This document shows, in pieces, positions 59,598 to 64,000 of a stretch of DNA of 64,000 nt. Every line of letters begins with the position of its first letter. Position 1 is the first letter of the stretch. The DNA lies in assembly GCF_015752315.1 (NCBI RefSeq), contig NZ_JADOVJ010000001.1, positions 1,604,501 through 1,668,500 on the forward strand, written 5' to 3'. The notes beneath the pieces are model-generated. The model did no database searches. It saw only the letters and a program-made list of their open reading frames with translations, and was not told the origin of the DNA. Position numbers and translations under genes: made by a program. Origin of the DNA: Nocardioides luteus. GTDB lineage: Bacteria > Actinomycetota > Actinomycetes > Propionibacteriales > Nocardioidaceae.

Positions 59598-60582
59598 TGA
59601 TCCCCGCGGTCATGATCTGGGCGAGCGCGGCGTCGGAGGCGAGCTGGGCGTCGCGGTCGTAGGTCGAGGTGAAGGCGAGGAGCTCGTCGGCTCCGGTGGT
59701 CTCGGCCAGCCGGTCGAGGCGGCGCCGGACGGTGTCGGCGGAGCCGGCGGTCGTCCGGGCGAGATGCGCCTCGACCCGCTCACGGAGCTGGTTCGACCAG
59801 GTCTGCGACCGGATCGCCGCGACCGGCTCGAGGGGACCGAACTCGCCGGTCTGCCGCGACCTGGCCATCGCCCATGCCTCCGGCAGCGCGAGCTCGGCGG
59901 CCTCGGCGTCGGTGTCGGCGACGAGCACGTCGACGGAGACCATCACCGAGGGCTCGGCAGCCCGCGAGGAGGGCCGGAAGTCCTTCCGGTACGCCCCGAG
60001 GACCTCGTCCAGCCGTGGGCTGTCGAGCACCGGACCGCCCACGACCACCGGCAGGCCGAGCTTCGAGGCGAGCGCGACACCGCGCCCCGTGGCGAGCACG
60101 AACATCGGGATCTGCTGGGCGGCCGCCGGCCGCGCGGTGACCGCCGCGGTGCGGTCGAGGTAGCCGCGGAGCTCCTCGATGTCCTCGGCGAACGTGTCCG
60201 GGTCGTCGAGATCCTGGCGCAGGGCGCGGCGTACGGGTGCGGTGAAGCCCAGCGTGCGCCCGAGGCCGACGTCGATGCGGCCGGGGTAGAGCGCGTCGAG
60301 CATGAGGAACTGCTCGGCCACGACCAGCGGCTGGTGGTGCGGCAGCATCACCCCGCCCGACCCGAGCCGGATCGTGGAGGTGTGCGCGCCGAGCGCACCG
60401 ATCAGCACCGGCGGTGCCCCCGACGCGATCCCCGGCACCGCATGGTGCTCGGCGACCCAGAACCGGTGGTAGCCGAGCCGCTCGGCGGCCACCGCTCGCT
60501 CGATCGTGTGGGTCAGCGCAGCGCCCTCGGCGTACCCCACCCGCGTGCGGGACCGGTCCAGCATGGAGAGCTTCACGGTCAT
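59572..60582 (-). CDS. LLM-class flavin-dependent oxidoreductase (luciferase-like)
   Basis: 336 aa. Luciferase-family TIM barrel: RFWVAEHHAVPGIASGAPPVLIGALGAHTSTIRLGSGGVMLPHHQPLVVAEQF and FVLATGRGVALASKLGLPV, matching the MsnO8-like subgroup of predicted FMN monooxygenases/reductases. The reduced flavin probably comes from a separate reductase. Substrate unknown. Confidence 0.9.
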   Translation of the reverse strand: MTVKLSMLDRSRTRVGYAEGAALTHTIERAVAAERLGYHRFWVAEHHAVPGIASGAPPVLIGALGAHTSTIRLGSGGVMLPHHQPLVVAEQFLMLDALYPGRIDVGLGRTLGFTAPVRRALRQDLDDPDTFAEDIEELRGYLDRTAAVTARPAAAQQIPMFVLATGRGVALASKLGLPVVVGGPVLDSPRLDEVLGAYRKDFRPSSRAAEPSVMVSVDVLVADTDAEAAELALPEAWAMARSRQTGEFGPLEPVAAIRSQTWSNQLRERVEAHLARTTAGSADTVRRRLDRLAETTGADELLAFTSTYDRDAQLASDAALAQIMTAGIITAVPNQS

Positions 60583-60738
60583 GACAACGACGCCGGGGGC
60601 CGGAGGCTTCCCGTCGGGGCTGGTGTGGCGAAGAACGCACCCGACAGGCGTGCGATGCGGGACACACATCCGCTGTCCGAGCCGTCGATCTCGGTACGCT
60701 GATGGCTTCAGCCAAATGACGACAGGAGCGGCTGGGTA

Positions 60739-61419
60739 ATGGATCAAGACGTGCTTCGGCACGCACCGCTTTTCAGCGAGCTGGACGACGAGTCGATGAC
60801 GGCGCTGCTCGCGATGATGGGCCAGACCCGCCTCAGGCGAGGCGAGGTGTTGTTCCACGAGGGAGACGCCGCGGACCGGCTCTACGCCGTCGTGAACGGC
60901 AAGGTGAAGCTGAGCCGCGCCGCGGCCAACGGACAGGACAACCTGCTGGCGATCCTGGGGCCGGGCCAGGTGTTCGGCGAGCTGTCGCTCTTCGACCCCG
61001 GTCGGCGCTCCTCGACGGTCACGGCCGTCACCGACGAGGTGGAGCTCGCCTCGCTCTCGCACGACGACCTGCTGGGCCTCCTCGACGGGCGCCCCAGCGT
61101 GACCCGTGGCCTGCTCGCCCTGCTGTCGGGCCGGCTGCGCCGGGCCAACGACGTGATCGGCGACCTGGTCTTCGCCGACGCTCCCCGCCGGGTCGCCAAG
61201 GCGCTCCTCGATCTCGCCGAGCGGTTCGGTCAGGAGACCGAGGAGGGCGTCCACGTACGCCACGACCTGACCCAGGAGGAGCTCGCCCAGCTCGTGGGCG
61301 CGGCTCGGGAGACGGTCAACAAGGCGCTCGCCGACTTCGCTGCCAAGGGCTGGGTCAGGCTGGAGTCGCGCTCGGTGGTCATCACCGACATGGAGCGGAT
61401 CGTCCGCCGAGCCGGGTGA
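60739..61419 (+). CDS. crp: cAMP-type global regulator of the Crp/Fnr family
   Basis: 226 aa, colinear with M. tuberculosis Crp (Rv3676). Cyclic-nucleotide domain: FHEGDAADRLYAVVNGKVKLSR, and phosphate-binding cassette FGELSLFDPGRRSSTV. HTH: LTQEELAQLVGAARETVNKALADFAAKGWVRLE, nearly identical to actinobacterial Crp/GlxR. RBS AGGAG. In relatives it controls carbon metabolism, respiration and resuscitation genes. Monocistronic. Confidence 0.93.
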   Translation: MDQDVLRHAPLFSELDDESMTALLAMMGQTRLRRGEVLFHEGDAADRLYAVVNGKVKLSRAAANGQDNLLAILGPGQVFGELSLFDPGRRSSTVTAVTDEVELASLSHDDLLGLLDGRPSVTRGLLALLSGRLRRANDVIGDLVFADAPRRVAKALLDLAERFGQETEEGVHVRHDLTQEELAQLVGAARETVNKALADFAAKGWVRLESRSVVITDMERIVRRAG

Positions 61420-61450
61420 TTTCTGCTCGTGAGCGGTGGGACCATCGAGC

Positions 61451-62269
61451 ATGGTCTCACCGCTCGATGAGCTGCCCCAGCCGCCGGCCCGGCGGCCGGA
61501 CCTCGACGAGGACTTCTCCGGTGGGCTGTCCGAGCAGTGGTGGATCCCGCACTACCTGCCGCACTGGACGACACCGGAGCGGTCCGAGGCTCGCTACCGG
61601 CTCGTCCCGGGTGGGCTCGAGCTGCGGATCGAGGCCGACCAGCTCGACTGGCGGCCCGAGGATGCGCCCCTGCGGGTCTCGAACCTGCAGACCGGCACGT
61701 ACTCCGGCCCGGTAGGCTCCGCGCGCGGCACGCACCGTCACCGGGAGGACGGGCTGCGGGTCCGGACCGAGACCCCGCGACGGCTCCTGTTCGCGCCCGC
61801 TCGCGGTCGTGTCGACGTGACCGTCGCCGCGAGCCGGGACGACGGCTGCATGCTCGCGGCGTGGCTGGTCGGCACCGAGCACCTCTCCGGTGAGGACTCG
61901 GGGGAGATCTGCCTCTTCGAGATCGACGCGGACGCGATCGGCACGACCACGGTCGCCCGTTCCGGGGTCAAGGCGCACCACGACCCGCGCCTGAGCACCG
62001 ACATGGCAGAGGTCACCGTCCCGTTCGACGCGACCCGGGCCCACACCTGGACGGTGATCTGGGACAGCCGGGAGACCGTCATCGGCTGCGAGGGTCTCGT
62101 CGTACGACACGTGCCCCAGGCTCCGACCTACCCGCTGTTCCTGATGATCGACCTCTTCGAGATCGGGCCGCCGTCCGGATCCCACCCGAAGACGGCGACC
62201 GTCCACCGCGTCCGAGGCTGGGCGTCGGCGTCAGAGGCTGACCCGGACCAGCTGGCGGAGCCGGCGTAG
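61451..62269 (+). CDS. GH16-like (concanavalin-fold) protein with an altered catalytic motif
   Basis: 272 aa. A jelly-roll glycosidase-like layout: an early DEDFSGGLSEQWW, a central barrel strand GEICLFEID, and C-terminal HTWTVIWDSRETVIGCEG and YPLFLMIDLFEI, as in laminarinase-type GH16. The canonical ExDxxE motif appears as E152-I-C-L-F-E157, so the middle Asp is Cys154; the two Glu are kept. No signal peptide, so cytoplasmic. Activity is doubtful; a carbohydrate-binding role is possible. Overlaps the convergent CobW gene by 39 bp. Confidence 0.65.
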   Translation: MVSPLDELPQPPARRPDLDEDFSGGLSEQWWIPHYLPHWTTPERSEARYRLVPGGLELRIEADQLDWRPEDAPLRVSNLQTGTYSGPVGSARGTHRHREDGLRVRTETPRRLLFAPARGRVDVTVAASRDDGCMLAAWLVGTEHLSGEDSGEICLFEIDADAIGTTTVARSGVKAHHDPRLSTDMAEVTVPFDATRAHTWTVIWDSRETVIGCEGLVVRHVPQAPTYPLFLMIDLFEIGPPSGSHPKTATVHRVRGWASASEADPDQLAEPA

Positions 62270-63266
62270 ACCCTCGGTGCTCGGCCGCTCGGCCTCGGTG
62301 AGGGCGTCGATGAGGTGCTTCCGGACCGAGTCGGTCTCGAGGTCGAGGCCGATGGCCACGAGCTCGCTCGTCGCGTCCGGTGTGCGCCTGGCCGCGGCGA
62401 CATGGGCGCTGCGTCCGACCAGGTTCACGTGGTAGCTGCGAGGTCCCTGGCCGGTCGCGACGGCGACGGTCCCCTTGATGCGGTACGCCGTCGGTGGCGG
62501 GTCCTCGAGAAGGTCGAGCAGCCGGGCCGGCTCGATCGTGCCGGGGGTCGTCACGGTCACCGATCCGGCGTGCTGGTGCTCGTGGTGGTCGGCGGCCGCC
62601 TCGCGCAGCAGCGCGGCGATCGGCAGCTCGTCGGGCGGGTCCTCGGGCACGGCGGGGTCGTAGACCAGCCGCGGGGTCGATGCGGCCGCCCACTGCGTAC
62701 GCCACGTGGACCTCGGGGTTGTGCTCCCGCACCCGCGCTTCGATCCGAGCCAGGGTCTCCTCCCGCTCGGCCGACGGCACCAGGTCGGTCTTGTTGACCA
62801 CCACCAGGGAGGCGGCTGCGAACCGGACCGGCGCCGGGCCCCGGCCGTCGTCGAGGGTGTCGAAGTAGGAGGCCGCGTCGACGACCTCGATGAGCCCACC
62901 GCGGCGTACGCGCTCGACGCCGCTGAACCGGACCAGCTTGGCCAAGGTGCCGGGCTCGGCCAGCCCGCTGGCCTCGACGATGACGACGTCGAGCCCGAGC
63001 CGCGGGTGGGTCAGCTTCTCCAGGGCGTCGTCGAGGCCGCCGGCGTCGGGCAGGCAGCACAGGCAGCCGCCGGCGATGGAGGCCGGCTCGTCGATCTGGC
63101 CGGTGACGAGGCCGGCGTCGACGTTGATGTCGCCGAAGTCGTTGACGACCACGCCCACCCGGGCACCGGGCTGGCGCAGCAGATGGTTGAGCATCGTGGT
63201 CTTCCCCGACCCGAGATGACCGGTGAGGATGACCACGGGAACGCGGGTGCTGGCGTTGGGTGGCAC
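62231..63266 (-). pseudogene. CobW/COG0523 metal-chaperone GTPase with a +1 frameshift
   Basis: GTG 63266 (TACGAT six bases upstream) opens a G3E GTPase: GHLGSGKTT (Walker A), GGCLCC (metal-binding CxCC), and VVNKTDL. After AYAVGGRIDP the frame is lost; the natural continuation (RLVYDPAVPEDPPDELPI..., ending RQLVRVSL) is in the +1 frame. Deleting one G of the GGGG run at 62674-62677 restores a continuous ~344-aa protein, the family's normal size. Either a sequencing error in a homopolymer or a recent inactivation. These proteins insert or allocate zinc, cobalt or iron. Confidence 0.85.
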
Positions 63267-63386
63267 CGAGCCATCGTAGAGCCGGTGAGAACAGTTCCCG
63301 TTAGTGGGTCGCGGTGCCGAGATCTTGACGGCCGAGGAGGCCAGACCTAGGTTTGCCGCACAACTTCACATCCGCCACTCGAACTG
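63267..63386. other. Divergent promoter region of the CobW and gcvT genes
   Basis: 120 bp between the CobW start and the glycine riboswitch. Contains the TACGAT box for CobW (63278-63273, minus strand). A plus-strand promoter for the gcvT leader must lie here; CCTAGGTTTG around 63346-63355 is the most A/T-rich candidate. No gene seen. Confidence 0.4.
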
Positions 63387-63579
63387 CAGCGGGAGAGTCC
63401 TCGCCCATCCCGGGTGAGGCGCCGAAGGAGCAAACCTCCCCAGAATCTCTCAGGCCCCATGACCGCTGTGGTGAGGCGACCTCTGGAAAGTCAGGATCCG
63501 ACGATCCTGCACCCACGGTGCAAACCGTCCCCGTCGGGGCGGTGAAGCTCTCAGGTAGCGATGACAGAGCGGGGAGGTC
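63387..63579 (+). ncRNA. Tandem glycine riboswitch (gcvT type)
   Basis: First aptamer 63387-63468: P1 CAGCGG/CCGCTG, GGGAGAGTCC, GCGCCGAAGGAGCAA, and TCTCTCAGGCCCCATGACCG. Second aptamer 63478-63579: P1 GACCTC/GAGGTC, GGAAAGTCA, CACGGTGCAAACC, and GCTCTCAGGTAGCGATGACAGAG. The paired GCAAAC and CTCTCAGG cores and the short linker are diagnostic. It precedes gcvT, its standard target; glycine turns on the cleavage system. Confidence 0.93.
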
Positions 63580-63609
63580 ACCCGTCCACGGGTGCCGCTG
63601 TCGGCACCC
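63579..63609 (+). promoter_or_regulatory. Mutually exclusive hairpins in the riboswitch expression platform
   Basis: CACCCG-TCCA-CGGGTG (63579-63594) and GGGTGCCG-CTGT-CGGCACCC (63590-63609) share GGGTG, so only one can form. The second lies about 25 nt before ATG 63634. Ligand binding that fixes P1 of the second aptamer (ending at 63579) could favour one over the other. Confidence 0.55.
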
Positions 63610-63633
63610 ACCACCAGGGAGCCTCCCGCACAC

Positions 63634-64000
63634 ATGACCTCATCCGTCCCTACCCCTCTGCACGAGATCCACCAGGCCCTCGGCGCCTCGTTCACCGACT
63701 TCGCCGGCTGGGACATGCCGGTCCGCTACGGCTCGGAGACCGCCGAGCACCACGCCGTCCGCACCGCCGCGGGGCTCTTCGACCTGTCCCACATGGGCGA
63801 GATCGAGGTGACCGGGCCCGAGGCCGGGCGAGCCCTCGACCACGCCCTGGTCGGCCGCCCGTCGGCGATCGGCATCGGCCGAGCCCGCTACTCGATGATC
63901 TGCGCCGAGGACGGCGGCATCATCGACGACCTGGTCGTCTACCGGCTCGAGGAGGAGCGCTACCTGGTCGTCGCCAACGCGAGCAACGTCCACGTGGTCG
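63634..64000 (+). CDS. gcvT: Glycine cleavage system aminomethyltransferase (T protein), 5' part
   Basis: First 122 codons; continues beyond the window. PLHEIHQALGASFTDFAGWDMPVRYGSETAEHHAVRTAAGLFDLSHMGEIEVTGPEA and DDLVVYRL are conserved T-protein sequence (folate-binding region). It transfers the aminomethyl carbon of glycine to tetrahydrofolate. AGGGAG provides the ribosome site. Controlled by the upstream tandem glycine riboswitch; gcvH/gcvP may follow. Confidence 0.95.
   Translation, partial: MTSSVPTPLHEIHQALGASFTDFAGWDMPVRYGSETAEHHAVRTAAGLFDLSHMGEIEVTGPEAGRALDHALVGRPSAIGIGRARYSMICAEDGGIIDDLVVYRLEEERYLVVANASNVHVV

Overview
The window is about 70% G+C, with strong G/C third-position bias, frequent GTG starts, tightly overlapping operons and many leaderless-looking promoters. 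It is a chromosomal segment of a high-GC actinobacterium. The gene families (Rv2629-like hibernation factor, Mtb-like Crp, SigE-family sigma factor, SDR/HAD fusion) and the intergenic palindromes fit Nocardioidaceae (Nocardioides or a relative) best. That assignment is inferred from gene content and codon style, because the window holds no rRNA or marker phylogeny. No tRNA, rRNA, CRISPR array, prophage or intact insertion sequence was seen.

Layout. 1-1.8 kb: the 3' end of a penicillin-acylase gene and a siderophore-type acetyltransferase, probably the tail of a hydroxamate siderophore locus. 1.8-5.2 kb: an accessory-looking patch with DUF1048, a REP13E12-type DUF222/HNH protein, a DNA cloverleaf element, a MarR operon and a lipoprotein. 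5.2-7.0 kb: a SigE-type sigma factor and its likely membrane beta-propeller partner. 7.1-13.3 kb: a four-gene operon (acyl reductase/HAD fusion, Zn dehydrogenase, LarA-like protein, PlsC acyltransferase) interrupted by a small palindromic insertion. 13.3-18.7 kb: a hibernation factor, then a two-component system flanked by two Asp-rich exported proteins, a Ser/Thr kinase and two copies of one operator. 18.7-24.1 kb: acyl-CoA synthetase, CrtI/RetSat-like oxidoreductase with TetR regulator and operator, and an exported intradiol dioxygenase. 24.1-29.9 kb: a polyamine-type ABC transporter operon ending in an amidohydrolase.

30-35 kb: Nif3/zinc-ribbon/histidine-phosphatase operon, YaaA, and an RNB exoribonuclease. 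35-44 kb: TauD-like dioxygenase, iron-type dehydrogenase (HOT family), Bcr-type efflux pump, a 903-aa SF2 helicase with a membrane anchor, an SGNH hydrolase and a NarL-type two-component pair. 44-51 kb: an NTF2-flavin monooxygenase fusion with a divergent GAF regulator, and a MacB-type ABC exporter. 51-57 kb: TerC under a candidate Mn2+ riboswitch, a GlcD-like oxidase, and a YcnI/CopC-CopD copper operon. 57-64 kb: CoA-transferase with IclR regulator, LLM oxidoreductase, Crp, a GH16-like protein, a frameshifted CobW GTPase, and gcvT behind a tandem glycine riboswitch.

The most unusual items are the perfectly packed three-hairpin cloverleaf beside the DUF222/HNH gene (3665-3755); the dispersed palindrome family that shows compensatory base changes and, in one copy, a 9-bp target duplication (12198-12361, 50732-50844); the operator-linked Asp-rich protein/two-component module; the membrane-tethered helicase; and the SDR-HAD/ADH/LarA-like/PlsC operon of unknown product.
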